Positions 48,569-60,166 of a stretch of 64,000 bases of DNA are shown here, one piece after another. The DNA lies in contig JAUXOL010000016.1 in assembly GCA_030682375.1 (NCBI GenBank), positions 82,577 through 146,576 of the forward strand, written 5' to 3'. Within the stretch, counting starts at the first letter, position 1; every line of letters begins with the position of its first letter. Position numbers and translations under genes: made by a program. Source of the DNA: Gallionella sp. (lineage in GTDB: Bacteria; Pseudomonadota; Gammaproteobacteria; Burkholderiales; Gallionellaceae). The notes under the pieces are model-generated. The model saw only the letters and a program-made list of their open reading frames with translations, was not told the origin of the DNA and ran no database searches.

Positions 48569-50845
48569 TCAGAACTCTTCCCACTCCTCTTCGCCGTCCG
48601 CCTTGGCCTTGGGCTTGGCCAGCGCTCTGGCCGGGGCCTTCGCAGACGAGGCCTTGGCAGGAGCAGCCTTGCGAGCTGGTGTCGCTGCCGAGGCGCGACG
48701 CACCGCAAGCGCGGAACCGCCGCTCTCGTCCACCTTGAACGTCGCCACCGCCACCGACAGGTTCTGTGCCTGTTCTTCCAGAGACTCGGCCGCCGCCGCC
48801 GCTTCCTCGACCAGCGCCGCATTCTGCTGCGTCACTTCGTCCATCTGCGTGATCGCCAGATTCACCTGTTCGATGCCCGCGCTCTGCTCCACCGATGCCG
48901 CTGTGATCTCGGACATGATGTCCGTCACACGCTTGATGCTGACCACGATCTCTTCCATCGTCGATCCGGCCTGAGCGACCAGCTTGCTGCCGCCTTCGAC
49001 TTTCTCGACCGAATCCCCAATCAGCGTCTTGATCTCCTTCGCCGCCGCAGCAGAACGCTGCGCCAGGTTGCGCACTTCGCCCGCCACGACCGCGAAGCCG
49101 CGGCCCTGCTCGCCGGCTCGCGCGGCTTCCACCGCCGCATTCAGCGCGAGGATGTTGGTCTGGAACGCGATGCCGTCGATCACCGAGATGATGTCCACGA
49201 TCTTGCGTGACGATTCATTGATCGAATCCATCGTAGTGACCACTTGGCCGACCACCGCACCACCCTTGCCCGCCACGTCCGAGGCGCCGATCGCCAGCTG
49301 GTTCGCCTGCTTGGCGTTCTCGGCGTTCTGCTTCACGGTCGAGGTCAGCTCTTCCATGCTGGAAGCGGTTTCTTCCAGGCTGGAGGCTTGCTCCTCGGTG
49401 CGCTGCGACAGGTCGCTATTGCCGGATGCGATCTCCTTGGACGCAGTGTTGATGGTATCGGTGGCATCCTTGATGTCGCCAACCAGCGACTTCAGGTTGG
49501 ACACGGTACCGTTGACCGCATCCTTGGTCTCGCCGAACACCCCGGCGTAGTCCTTGGTGATGCTCTGGGTCAGGTCGCCCTTGGCCAGCGCATTGGCGAC
49601 GCGCAGCACGTCCCTGAGGCCGGTGTCGGTCACGTCGGACAGCTGGTTCAGCAGGTCGGACAGTTCCTTGGTGTAGCCCGCCTTCCCAGTCAGATCCATC
49701 TTGGTGGCAAAGCTGCCGCGCACGGCGGCATCTTCGACGATGGCCTTGATCTCGCCGACGATCTTGGTCAGCGCGTCCACGGTGCCGTTCACGCCATTCT
49801 TGGTCTGGCCGAACACGCCCGGATACTCTTTGGTGATCTTCTGCGACAGGTCGCCGTTGGCCAGTGCGGTGGCGACGCGGGTGACGTCGTTCAGACCGGT
49901 CTCGGAGATGTTGGACAGGCTGTTCAGCAGGTCGGACAGTTCCTTGGTGTAGCCCGCCTTGCCGGTCAGGTCCATCTTGACGCTGAAGTCGCCGCGGATC
50001 GCCGCCGCTTCGACGATGTTCTTGATCTCAGCGACGATGGCGCGCAGGTTGTCTTGCATATTCTTCATCGACCGCAGCAGTATGCCGATCTCGTCCTGCT
50101 GGCTGGTATCGATATTGGAAGTCAGGTCGCCGCCGGCGATCGCTCCTGCGACCTTCTGGGCAGTTTCCATCGAACGCGTGATGTTGCGTATCAGCATGAA
50201 GCCGATGAACACGGCAAGGCCGATGCCGAGCGTGATCGAAACGAAAGAGATGATGCGGGCGCTAGCGTAGGCTGCCTCGGATTTTTCATATTCTTCCTTG
50301 GCGACATTGATCTGCAGGTTCTTCAGTCCGTCGGCCAAGTCCATCGCCTTGGCTCCTTTTGGGCCGACGACCTTGACCATCTGCGCATTGCCCTCGGCGT
50401 AACGCCCCTGCTTGTACAGATCCATCGCGACCAGCAGTCCGTTCTGAACGAAATCCTTGCGCGCTGCCAGATACTCTTCGGCCATCGCTCTCTCTTCCGG
50501 CGTCAGGTAAGACTCCATATAGCCGCCCCAGACCTTGGTGATATCCGCGATATTCTTCTCGATCTTGTCGGTATGCATCGCGATCGGATGGTCGTGCAGC
50601 TTGCTTTCTTCCATACGCGAATCGTGCATGCTGGCCAGATGCAGCTGACGGATGTTTTCCGCCATCAGGTCGGAGATCTCGGCGATCTGCCCAAGCGGAA
50701 TCGCCCGATCGATATAGACCGAGCGCAGTCCGTCATTAGCTTGGCTCATGCCGCGCAGCCCGACGAAACCGACGATCAACAAAGCGACTGACAAAAAGGC
50801 AACCAAGTAAATCAGCCTGGCCTTGATGGTAAGGTTTTTGAACAT
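48569..50845 (-). CDS. Methyl-accepting chemotaxis protein 3 (4HB, poly-HAMP)
   Basis: A 758-residue chemoreceptor. Two membrane helices (~8-30 and ~190-212) flank a four-helix-bundle sensor ([21 protein letters not shown], then [19 protein letters not shown], a His-rich stretch). After the HAMP come two near-identical ~92-residue blocks ([14 protein letters not shown], then [14 protein letters not shown] and [14 protein letters not shown]) that read as a tandem of HAMP-like units before the shared signalling domain. The end EEWEEF is the CheR/CheB tether. cheW ends 34 bases upstream, so it is co-transcribed. The His-rich segment could bind metal. Confidence 0.93.
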   Translation of the reverse strand: MFKNLTIKARLIYLVAFLSVALLIVGFVGLRGMSQANDGLRSVYIDRAIPLGQIAEISDLMAENIRQLHLASMHDSRMEESKLHDHPIAMHTDKIEKNIADITKVWGGYMESYLTPEERAMAEEYLAARKDFVQNGLLVAMDLYKQGRYAEGNAQMVKVVGPKGAKAMDLADGLKNLQINVAKEEYEKSEAAYASARIISFVSITLGIGLAVFIGFMLIRNITRSMETAQKVAGAIAGGDLTSNIDTSQQDEIGILLRSMKNMQDNLRAIVAEIKNIVEAAAIRGDFSVKMDLTGKAGYTKELSDLLNSLSNISETGLNDVTRVATALANGDLSQKITKEYPGVFGQTKNGVNGTVDALTKIVGEIKAIVEDAAVRGSFATKMDLTGKAGYTKELSDLLNQLSDVTDTGLRDVLRVANALAKGDLTQSITKDYAGVFGETKDAVNGTVSNLKSLVGDIKDATDTINTASKEIASGNSDLSQRTEEQASSLEETASSMEELTSTVKQNAENAKQANQLAIGASDVAGKGGAVVGQVVTTMDSINESSRKIVDIISVIDGIAFQTNILALNAAVEAARAGEQGRGFAVVAGEVRNLAQRSAAAAKEIKTLIGDSVEKVEGGSKLVAQAGSTMEEIVVSIKRVTDIMSEITAASVEQSAGIEQVNLAITQMDEVTQQNAALVEEAAAAAESLEEQAQNLSVAVATFKVDESGGSALAVRRASAATPARKAAPAKASSAKAPARALAKPKAKADGEEEWEEF

Positions 50846-50879
50846 GATGCTCCCCCTTTCGATTGATATTCTTGAATTG

Positions 50880-51359
50880 TTAAGCGGCGGCCACGTTGAC
50901 CAGATCCATGTCGCGACCGGTCATCAGTTTCTCGATGTCGACGACGATGATCATGCGGTCGTCCACGGTGCCCAGTCCGGTGATGTACTGGGCTCCCATC
51001 GCCCCGCTGAATTCCGGCGCGGCCTTCAACTGGTCCGGCGTCAGCGCGATCACGTCGGACACGCCGTCCACCACCATGCCGACCACGCGGCTGGCAATAT
51101 TCAGGATGATGACCACCGTGAGATTGTTATAAGTCACGTTGCCGAGGTTGAACTTGATGCGCATGTCCACGATAGGCACGATGATGCCGCGCAGGTTGAT
51201 CACGCCCTTGATGAATTCCGGCGCGTTGGCGATCGTGGTGACCGCATCGTAACCGCGGATCTCCTGCACCTTGAGGATGTCGATGCCGTATTCCTCGCTG
51301 CCCAGCGTGAACGTCAGCAGTTCGCGACCGTTCGCCGCCTGCCCCTGATTATCCTGCAT
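50880..51359 (-). CDS. cheW: Chemotaxis coupling protein CheW
   Basis: A 159-residue CheW that links receptors to CheA. It opens [25 protein letters not shown], and carries the conserved [22 protein letters not shown] and VVDGVSDVI segments. AAGGAGG lies 6 bases before the ATG. It is placed between the membrane cyclase and receptor 3 on the minus strand. CheA, CheY, CheR and CheB are not in the window. Confidence 0.97.
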   Translation of the reverse strand: MQDNQGQAANGRELLTFTLGSEEYGIDILKVQEIRGYDAVTTIANAPEFIKGVINLRGIIVPIVDMRIKFNLGNVTYNNLTVVIILNIASRVVGMVVDGVSDVIALTPDQLKAAPEFSGAMGAQYITGLGTVDDRMIIVVDIEKLMTGRDMDLVNVAAA

Positions 51360-51415
51360 GGTGCACCTCCTTCGCGTTAGTTAAACAGTGTTGCGGAATC
51401 GTAACAGCATCATTC

Positions 51416-52702
51416 TCAAGGCGCCATCGCCGGGGCCGCGCCAGCCTTCTGCAGAACAAGCGCATCGTCCAGGCGCGCAGTCAGACGGTACATCACCATC
51501 TCGCCCTTGCCCTTGACGTTGATCGTGGCCGGCGGCTCGAAGGCATAGCCGTAGCGAATGCGGTTGTAAGTGGTCTTGTCCACCTGGATGACGTCCTGCA
51601 CCGCCTCGTCGGTCAAGCGGCTGGCGATGTTCACGGTATCGCCCCACAGATCGTAGATGAATCGCTTGGTGCCGATCACGCCGGCGACGACCGGCCCGGT
51701 GGCGATGCCGGTGTGTATTCCCAGATTGAACCGGGTGAGCTCGGGATGATTGCTCATGAACTCACGCATCTCCAGCGCAAGGTCGGCGATATCGCGCGTG
51801 TAGTCGCTCTGCTCCCGATTCAGCCCGCCGACCACCATATAGGCGTCGCCTATGGTCTTGATCTTCTCGACGCCGTACTTTTCGCTCAGTTCGTCGAAAC
51901 CGGAAAAGATAGTGTTCAGTATCGAGACCATCTGCTCCGGAGACAGGGATTCCGTCAGCTGCGTGAAGTTCACCAGATCGGCGAACATCACCGTCACGTC
52001 CGCATAACCGTCCGCGATCAGCCCCTGATGGTCCTTCAGGCGCTGTGCGATGCTGCTGGGCAGCACGTTAAGCAGTACGCGCTCGGATTTCTTCTGCTCC
52101 TCGGCCAGCAACTGGTGCTGCAGATCGAGCTGGATCTTGATCTTGTCCATCTCCACGACGAAGTGGCGCACCAGAAAATACATGATCGAGGACATCGCGG
52201 CGAAGTTCAGCGCGAAGAAGAAGCCTATGGTCTTCATCGGAATGCCGCTCTGCCCGCCACCTCCGAGGTAATAGTCGAAGAAGCCGGAGATCACGGTCAT
52301 CACGATATAGGCGATGAACCAAGGCACCGAGTCGCGCCAACCGGACACCACCAGCGCGCCGATAGGTGCGAGCAGCGCCCACAGCATCACACCGCTGGAA
52401 GTGACCGAGCTGCCTATGCTCCATTGCATGACGAAGGGGACGAACAGGAACAGCCCCAGTTGTATGAAGCGAAACGCCACGAAATCGCGGGTCTTGATGT
52501 AGTACAGCAAAGAACCCAGCGAAACCAGCTGGTAGCCGAGCGGGATATTGGTCGAGAAATGCAATCCCATCGCCCAGTAGATCGCCAGCCACAGCACCAC
52601 CGCCAGATTCATGAACGCACAGGCAAAGATCAGCAAATCGCGGCGCAATTTATCTTCTTGCGTGCTGGTCGTCTCTGCGGTGATTTCAGGAAGTTGTGTC
52701 AT
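51416..52702 (-). CDS. Membrane class III adenylate cyclase
   Basis: A 428-residue cyclase: a 20-residue lead, about six membrane helices between residues ~25 and 180 in pairs (FACAFMNLAVVLWLAIYW, QLGLFLFVPFVMQW, VMLWALLAPIGALVV, FIAYIVMTVISGFFDYY), a coiled linker (DKIKIQLDLQHQLLAEEQKKSERVL), then a class III catalytic domain. Catalytic features are the metal Asp242 and Asp286, Lys282 and Asp351 (the pair that favours ATP over GTP), Asn358 and Arg362. So cAMP is the likely product. It is first in a unit with cheW and receptor 3, which suggests that cyclic-nucleotide and chemotaxis signals are linked. Confidence 0.9.
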   Translation of the reverse strand: MTQLPEITAETTSTQEDKLRRDLLIFACAFMNLAVVLWLAIYWAMGLHFSTNIPLGYQLVSLGSLLYYIKTRDFVAFRFIQLGLFLFVPFVMQWSIGSSVTSSGVMLWALLAPIGALVVSGWRDSVPWFIAYIVMTVISGFFDYYLGGGGQSGIPMKTIGFFFALNFAAMSSIMYFLVRHFVVEMDKIKIQLDLQHQLLAEEQKKSERVLLNVLPSSIAQRLKDHQGLIADGYADVTVMFADLVNFTQLTESLSPEQMVSILNTIFSGFDELSEKYGVEKIKTIGDAYMVVGGLNREQSDYTRDIADLALEMREFMSNHPELTRFNLGIHTGIATGPVVAGVIGTKRFIYDLWGDTVNIASRLTDEAVQDVIQVDKTTYNRIRYGYAFEPPATINVKGKGEMVMYRLTARLDDALVLQKAGAAPAMAP

Positions 52703-52738
52703 CTTGAGCGGTCGTCGCTGCCATCGTCTGAAGATCGG

Positions 52739-52767
52739 GCCGACTGCATGGTAGTGATGCAGTCGGC
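52739..52767. promoter_or_regulatory. Perfect inverted repeat in the cyclase leader
   Basis: GCCGACTGCAT, 7-base loop GGTAGTG, ATGCAGTCGGC: an 11-bp perfect dyad, 37-65 bases before the cyclase start on the minus strand, just after a possible TATGAT -10. It may be an operator or a 5'-leader hairpin of the cyclase-cheW-receptor transcript. Confidence 0.5.
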
Positions 52768-52900
52768 TTCATCATACCCGATTTAATCGGCCATAAAAGT
52801 CCCCGAATCGACGTAAATTTCAAGCTGCCGCTTCATAATTCCGGGCGGAAACGCTAGAATCCACGCTTTGCAACCGGCCCATCATTAAGGAACCCTGATT

Positions 52901-53821
52901 ATGTCGATGTCTGACCGCGACGGTTTTATCTGGCACGACGGCAAGCTCGTGCCCTGGCGCGATGCCACCACCCATGTGCTGACCCACACGCTGCATTACG
53001 GCATGGGCGTATTCGAAGGCCTGCGCGCCTACGAGGCCGAGAAAGGCACTGCGATCTTCCGCCTGAAAGAGCACACCGACCGCCTGTTCAACTCCGCCCA
53101 CATCTTCCAGATGAAGATGCCCTGGGATAAGGAAACCGTGATGGAGGCGCACCGCGAAGTCGTGCGCGCCAACAAACTGAAATCCTGCTACATCCGCCCG
53201 ATCGCCTTCTACGGCTCCGAGGCGATGGGCATCGCCGCCAAGACGCTGTCCACCCATGTCGCGGTCGCGGCCTGGCCCTGGGGCGCATACCTCGGCGAAG
53301 AAGGCATGGCCCGCGGCATCCGCATCAAGACCTCCAGCTTCACCCGCCATCACGTCAACGTGAACATGTGCCGTGCGAAGTCGGTAACGACTTACGCGAA
53401 CTCCATCCTCGCGCATCAGGAAGTCGCCAACGACAACTATGACGAGGCACTGCTGCTGGACGTCGACGGCTACGTGGCCGAAGGCGCGGGCGAGAACATC
53501 TTCATCGTCAAGAAGGGCAAGCTGTATACCCCCGACCTGACCTCCTGCCTGGAAGGCATCACGCGCGACTCCATCATCACGCTGGCCAAGGAAATGGGCA
53601 TCGAGGTCATCGAGAAGCGCATCACCCGCGACGAAATCTACTGCGCCGACGAAGCCTTCTTCACCGGCACCGCCGCCGAAGTCACGCCTATCCGCGAACT
53701 GGACCAGCGCAAGATCGGTATCGGTTCGCGCGGCCCGATCACCGAACGCCTGCAAAAGGCCTACTTCGACTGCGTGGCGGGCAAGCATCCGCAACACACC
53801 GACTGGCTGGATTACGTCTGA
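52901..53821 (+). CDS. ilvE: Branched-chain amino acid aminotransferase
   Basis: A 306-residue class IV (D-alanine-like fold) PLP aminotransferase for the last step of Leu, Ile and Val synthesis. It opens DRDGFIWHDGKLVPWRDATTH, has HYGMGVFEGLRAYE, the Schiff-base Lys in MCRAKSVTTYANSILA, EGAGENIFIVKKGKLYTP and FFTGTAAEVTPI, all typical for IlvE. AAGGA precedes the ATG by about 8 bases. A small zinc-finger gene follows by 11 bases, and waaF and a phosphomannomutase gene follow on the same strand. Confidence 0.95.
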   Translation: MSMSDRDGFIWHDGKLVPWRDATTHVLTHTLHYGMGVFEGLRAYEAEKGTAIFRLKEHTDRLFNSAHIFQMKMPWDKETVMEAHREVVRANKLKSCYIRPIAFYGSEAMGIAAKTLSTHVAVAAWPWGAYLGEEGMARGIRIKTSSFTRHHVNVNMCRAKSVTTYANSILAHQEVANDNYDEALLLDVDGYVAEGAGENIFIVKKGKLYTPDLTSCLEGITRDSIITLAKEMGIEVIEKRITRDEIYCADEAFFTGTAAEVTPIRELDQRKIGIGSRGPITERLQKAYFDCVAGKHPQHTDWLDYV

Positions 53822-53832
53822 GGAGCGCCTTC

Positions 53833-54030
53833 ATGAGCAACCAGGACATCACACAGCGTTACATCGAAGTCACCGCGAACGACCTGCCGCTGACCTGCCC
53901 GATGCCGAACATGAGCCTGTGGAACTCGCATCCCAGGGTGTCGCTCTCGTTCAAGGACGGCAACGAAGTCCGCTGCCCGTATTGCGGCGAGCTGTATCGC
54001 TTCAAGGGCGAGCACAAGGGACATCACTGA
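53833..54030 (+). CDS. Zinc-finger domain-containing protein
   Basis: A 65-residue protein of the small zf-CHCC type. LTCPMPN with the later RCPYCGELYRF give the Cys/His ligands, and it ends GEHKGHH. In betaproteobacteria this gene often follows ilvE and precedes the LPS-core heptosyltransferase gene, as here. The function is unknown, although related zinc-finger proteins are accessory subunits of respiratory complex I in other organisms. Confidence 0.9.
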   Translation: MSNQDITQRYIEVTANDLPLTCPMPNMSLWNSHPRVSLSFKDGNEVRCPYCGELYRFKGEHKGHH

Positions 54031-54048
54031 AACCAGCGGGTAGCGGGT

Positions 54049-54097
54049 AGCCTGTAGCCTGCAGCGAAAGCTTGCTACGAGCCACCCGCTACAGGCT
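54049..54097. repeat. Inverted repeat before waaF
   Basis: AGCCTGTAGC at 54049-54058 and GCTACAGGCT at 54088-54097 form a 10-bp stem with a 29-base loop, in a run of GTAGC/GCGGGTAGC words. The repeat ends 10 bases before the waaF ATG and resembles a simple intergenic repeat; a role is not evident. Confidence 0.4.
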
Positions 54098-54107
54098 GCA
54101 AGCTCCA

Positions 54108-55121
54108 ATGCAGAAAATCCTCGTCATCGCACCAAGCTGGGTCGGCGACTGCATGCTGATGCAGCCGATGCTGAAGCGCCTCGTTCAGCGCCATCCGCAC
54201 TGCCGCATCGACGTGCTGGCTCCGCCGTGGACCGAGAAGCTGCTGCGCCTGATGCCCGAGGTATCAGACGTCATCGTCAACCCATTCCCGCACGGCGCGC
54301 TGCAACTCGGTGCCCGTTACCGCCTCGGCAGATCGCTGCGTGCAGCGCGCTACGATCAAGTCATCGTCACCCCCAATTCGCTGAAATCTGCGCTCGTGGC
54401 ATTCTTCGCCGGCATCCCGCTGCGCACCGGCTTCGTCGGCGAGATGCGTTACGGCCTGCTGAACGATGCGCGCAAGCTGGACAAGCAGGCGCTGCCGCTG
54501 ATGGTGGAGCGCTTCGCACAATTGGCCGAAGACAAGCATGGCACCATCCCGCGCCCGCTGGCCGATCCGTATTTAAACGTCTCCGATGCGCAACGCAATG
54601 CGACACTCGACAAGCTCCATCTGACGCTGGATAAACCCGTCGCCGCATTCTGCCCCGGCGCGGAATACGGCCCGGCGAAGCGCTGGCCGCCCGCCTACTA
54701 CGCCGAACTGGCGCAGCGCCTGATCGCGCGGGGTTATGCGGTATGGCTGTTCGGCTCAGGCAAGGACAAAGCCGTCGCGGACGAAATCGACCAACTCAGC
54801 GGCAACGCCTGCGTCAACCTGTGCGGACGCACCGACCTCGGCGACGCGGTCGCACTGCTGTCCTGCGCCAAGCTCGCCGTCAGCAACGACTCCGGCCTGA
54901 TGCACATGGCCGCCGCACTCGGCAGGCCGATGATCGCGATCTTCGGCTCCAGCAGCCCGCAATTCACCCCGCCTTTATCTGATAGCGCGCATGTGCTTAA
55001 ACTCGACATATCCTGCAGCCCCTGCTTCAAGCGCGTATGCCCGCTCGGCCATTTCAACTGCATGATGCAACTCACCCCTGACCGGGTGTGGCAGGAACTT
55101 CAGCCGTTGATGACGCAGTAG
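54108..55121 (+). CDS. waaF: ADP-heptose:LPS heptosyltransferase II
   Basis: A 337-residue GT-B glycosyltransferase that adds the second heptose to the LPS inner core, at the cytoplasmic face of the inner membrane. Landmarks are KILVIAPSWVGDCMLMQP, RTGFVGEMRYGLLND, CPGAEYGPAKRWPPAYYAEL (donor binding), LCGRTDLGDAVALL, VSNDSGLMHMAAALGRPMIAIFGSSSPQFTPP and CSPCFKRVCPLGHFNCM near the end. The start is ATG 54108 (MQKILVI); a longer frame runs into the repeat upstream. It precedes the phosphomannomutase gene by 4 bases. Confidence 0.94.
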   Translation: MQKILVIAPSWVGDCMLMQPMLKRLVQRHPHCRIDVLAPPWTEKLLRLMPEVSDVIVNPFPHGALQLGARYRLGRSLRAARYDQVIVTPNSLKSALVAFFAGIPLRTGFVGEMRYGLLNDARKLDKQALPLMVERFAQLAEDKHGTIPRPLADPYLNVSDAQRNATLDKLHLTLDKPVAAFCPGAEYGPAKRWPPAYYAELAQRLIARGYAVWLFGSGKDKAVADEIDQLSGNACVNLCGRTDLGDAVALLSCAKLAVSNDSGLMHMAAALGRPMIAIFGSSSPQFTPPLSDSAHVLKLDISCSPCFKRVCPLGHFNCMMQLTPDRVWQELQPLMTQ

Positions 55122-55125
55122 CAAG

Positions 55126-56502
55126 ATGACTTCCATCTCCCGAGAGATATTCAAGGCCTACGACATCCGCGGCATCGTGGGCAAGACGCTGACCGACGAG
55201 ATCGTCGAGCAGATCGGCCACGCCATCGGATCGGAAGCGATCGCACGCAAGCAGCACACCATCGCCATCGGACGCGACGGCCGCCTGTCCGGCGCGGGCT
55301 ACGCCCAGGCGCTGGCGCGCGGCATCCGCAAGAGCGGCATCGATGTCGTCGATCTGGGCCGCGTCGCCACGCCTATGGTGTATTTCGCCACGTTCCAATT
55401 GAAGACCGACTGCGGCGTGATGATCACCGGCAGCCACAACCCGCCCGACTACAACGGCCTGAAGATAGTTCTAGCGGGCGAGACGCTATCCGGCGACGCC
55501 ATCCAGAGCCTGCGCGCGCGCATCGAGACCGGCGACCTTGTCCACGGCAGCGGCGGCTACTCGCAATACGACATCGCACCCGAATACCTCGCCCGCATCG
55601 TCGGCGACATCAGGCTCGCGCGGCCGATGAAGATCACCGTGGACTGCGGCAACGGCATCGCGGGCGACTTCGCCGCCAAACTGTATCGCGGCCTCGGCTG
55701 CACCGTCACCGAAATGTACTGCGAGGTAGACGGCAACTTCCCCAACCACCATCCCGACCCTTCCGACCCGCATAACCTGCAAGACCTGATCGAAGCACTT
55801 GAGGGTAACGGCAACGAACTGGGCCTCGCCTTCGACGGCGACGGCGACCGCCTCGGCGTGGTCACCCAAGACGGCAGGATCATCTACCCGGACCGCCAAT
55901 TGATGCTGTTCGCCGCCGATGTGCTCAGCCGCAACCCCGGCGCGGACATCATCTTCGACGTGAAATCCACGCGTAATCTTTTTGCATGGATACGCGAACA
56001 TAACGGCAAGCCGCTGCTGTGGAAGACCGGCCACTCGCTGATGAAGGCCAAGATGCAGGAGACAGGCTCGCTGCTCGCGGGCGAACTGAGCGGCCACGTG
56101 TTCTTCAAGGAACGCTGGTACGGCTTCGACGACGGCCTGTATGCGGGCGCACGCCTGCTGGAGATTCTGAGCCGCGTCGCCGATGCCAGCGCCACGCTGA
56201 ACGAGCTGCCCGATGCGATCAGCACGCCCGAGTTGCACATCAAGCTGCAGGAGGGCGAGAGCCATGCGCTGATCGAACGGCTGGCGAAAGAAGCGAAGTT
56301 CACCGGCGCGCGCGACATCATCACCGTGGACGGCCTGCGCGTGGAATACGCCGACGGCTTCGGCCTGATGCGCGCCTCCAACACCACGCCGGTGATTTCC
56401 CTGCGTTTCGAGGCGGACGACGAGGCCGCGCTCAAGCGCATCCAGAACGACTTCCGCCGCGTGCTGCTGCAAGGCAACCCGACGCTGCAACTGCCGTTCT
56501 GA
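55126..56502 (+). CDS. Phosphomannomutase/phosphoglucomutase
   Basis: A 458-residue alpha-D-phosphohexomutase of the AlgC/ManB group that interconverts hexose-6-P and hexose-1-P for LPS, exopolysaccharide and nucleotide-sugar supply. FKAYDIRGIVG opens the protein; the phosphoserine loop is ITGSHNPPDYNG; the metal loop is FDGDGDRLG; the sugar-binding loop is GELSGHVFFKERWYG; the phosphate-binding C-terminal region is RASNTTPVISLRFE. It lies 4 bases after waaF in the same transcript. Which of the sugars is favoured cannot be told. Confidence 0.94.
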   Translation: MTSISREIFKAYDIRGIVGKTLTDEIVEQIGHAIGSEAIARKQHTIAIGRDGRLSGAGYAQALARGIRKSGIDVVDLGRVATPMVYFATFQLKTDCGVMITGSHNPPDYNGLKIVLAGETLSGDAIQSLRARIETGDLVHGSGGYSQYDIAPEYLARIVGDIRLARPMKITVDCGNGIAGDFAAKLYRGLGCTVTEMYCEVDGNFPNHHPDPSDPHNLQDLIEALEGNGNELGLAFDGDGDRLGVVTQDGRIIYPDRQLMLFAADVLSRNPGADIIFDVKSTRNLFAWIREHNGKPLLWKTGHSLMKAKMQETGSLLAGELSGHVFFKERWYGFDDGLYAGARLLEILSRVADASATLNELPDAISTPELHIKLQEGESHALIERLAKEAKFTGARDIITVDGLRVEYADGFGLMRASNTTPVISLRFEADDEAALKRIQNDFRRVLLQGNPTLQLPF

Positions 56503-56510
56503 ATGAAGAA

Positions 56511-56528
56511 GCCCCGCGAACGCGGGGC
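56511..56528. terminator. GC-rich hairpin between the mutase and response-regulator genes
   Basis: GCCCCGCG/CGCGGGGC is an 8-bp stem with a very tight loop between two converging genes. No T-run follows, so termination is only weakly supported. Confidence 0.4.
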
Positions 56529-56536
56529 ATCAAGAC

Positions 56537-56980
56537 TTACTTGGTCGCTAACGCCAGCTCGCGCTGGCGCGGTTCCAGCCAGTACGACAGCTGCTGCACG
56601 AGGAGCCCAGCTAACTCTTCCGGGCTCGCGGGCTTGGCGACGCAGACGTTAGCGCCGACCTTGTAACCCATCTGCACGTCTTCCTGGGTGTATTCGGCCG
56701 AAACGCCGACGACAGGTATCTCGCGGGTCGAGACGTTGTTGCGCAAGGTGCGCAGCACCGCAAGACCGTCCAGCTTCGGCAACTGCAGATCCAGCAGGAT
56801 CAGATGCGGCAATTGCTTACGGCCGATGCTCCCCAGCCAATCCAGCACGCAAGTCCCCACCGGCAGCACAGACAACTCGATACGCAGCGCCGGATCGGCC
56901 GCAGCCTGTTGCGCCCAATCCGCAAGCTGCTGATCGTCTCCGATCAACAGCACCTTGCGTATCGATTTCGCCGTGGTCAC
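56537..56980 (-). CDS. Single-domain response regulator
   Basis: A 147-residue receiver domain without an output domain, so it acts by protein contact or as a phosphate sink. Acidic pair Asp15-Asp16 (LLIGDDQQ), phospho-acceptor Asp64 (LILLDLQLPKLDG), switch Ser94 (VVGVSAEYT) and Lys116 (CVAKPAS) are all in place. A GTG start at 56980 has AGGAG upstream and lies 9 bases after the alaS stop, so it is probably read with alaS. The kinase is not identified. Confidence 0.9.
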   Translation of the reverse strand: MTTAKSIRKVLLIGDDQQLADWAQQAAADPALRIELSVLPVGTCVLDWLGSIGRKQLPHLILLDLQLPKLDGLAVLRTLRNNVSTREIPVVGVSAEYTQEDVQMGYKVGANVCVAKPASPEELAGLLVQQLSYWLEPRQRELALATK

Positions 56981-56989
56981 CGCTCTCTC

Positions 56990-59611
<2,622 letters not shown>

Positions 59612-59788
59612 TTACTCACCAATCACTTAATGCGTTTCGATTCAGGCCGATCCAGACCGGCCGGGACAGCGCGCATCATACCATCCGCGGCCCTTGCGGA
59701 TGCCGCGAAAAGCAGCCGTCATTGGGGTCAATTCCGGCTCGAAGCGCAGCTGGCGATTTACTCATCAACAATTGAAATCTCCCTACGA

Positions 59789-60166
59789 CTACTGATTACA
59801 CAGATTTAAGCTGCGCTCAATTTTTAACATCTGTCTTTTGAGGCCCAAGGGAGTCAACGAGCGCATGTTATGCGGGACTCGAAAATCAGCAACCAGTCCG
59901 TTATGCGCCTTCTCGGTCACCAAGTAGCAAATCCGATTCACATAATGAAACCCGGATGTGATCCATAGATCGTTGTCACAACCGCTTTCCACCACAGTCC
60001 ACACATAATTTTTATCAAGGCTGCGAACCAACTCCAAATCAGCCCCGAAGGTTTCAAGGCCGAGCCCACCCCAAATATCATGCAATGCTTTGGGATGGCG
60101 ATAAGGCACAAAGAACTTGTAAAAAGCATCCTCATGCAAAATGAGTGGTGTTAGCGCGTCAGTCAT
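59789..60166 (-). CDS. Hypothetical protein paired with HNH nuclease (125 aa)
   Basis: A 125-residue protein beginning MTDALTPLILHEDAFYKFFVPYRHP. Its ATG overlaps the stop of the HNH gene by 8 bases, which shows translational coupling. The central WGGLGLETFGADLELVRSL and WTVVESGCDNDLWITSGFHYVNRICYL parts look like a well-folded alpha/beta domain, but no family is recognised. Its base composition is lower in G+C than that of alaS and the deacetylase gene, as in the HNH gene, so both came in together. It could be an immunity or partner protein of the nuclease; that is inference. Confidence 0.65.
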   Translation of the reverse strand: MTDALTPLILHEDAFYKFFVPYRHPKALHDIWGGLGLETFGADLELVRSLDKNYVWTVVESGCDNDLWITSGFHYVNRICYLVTEKAHNGLVADFRVPHNMRSLTPLGLKRQMLKIERSLNLCNQ

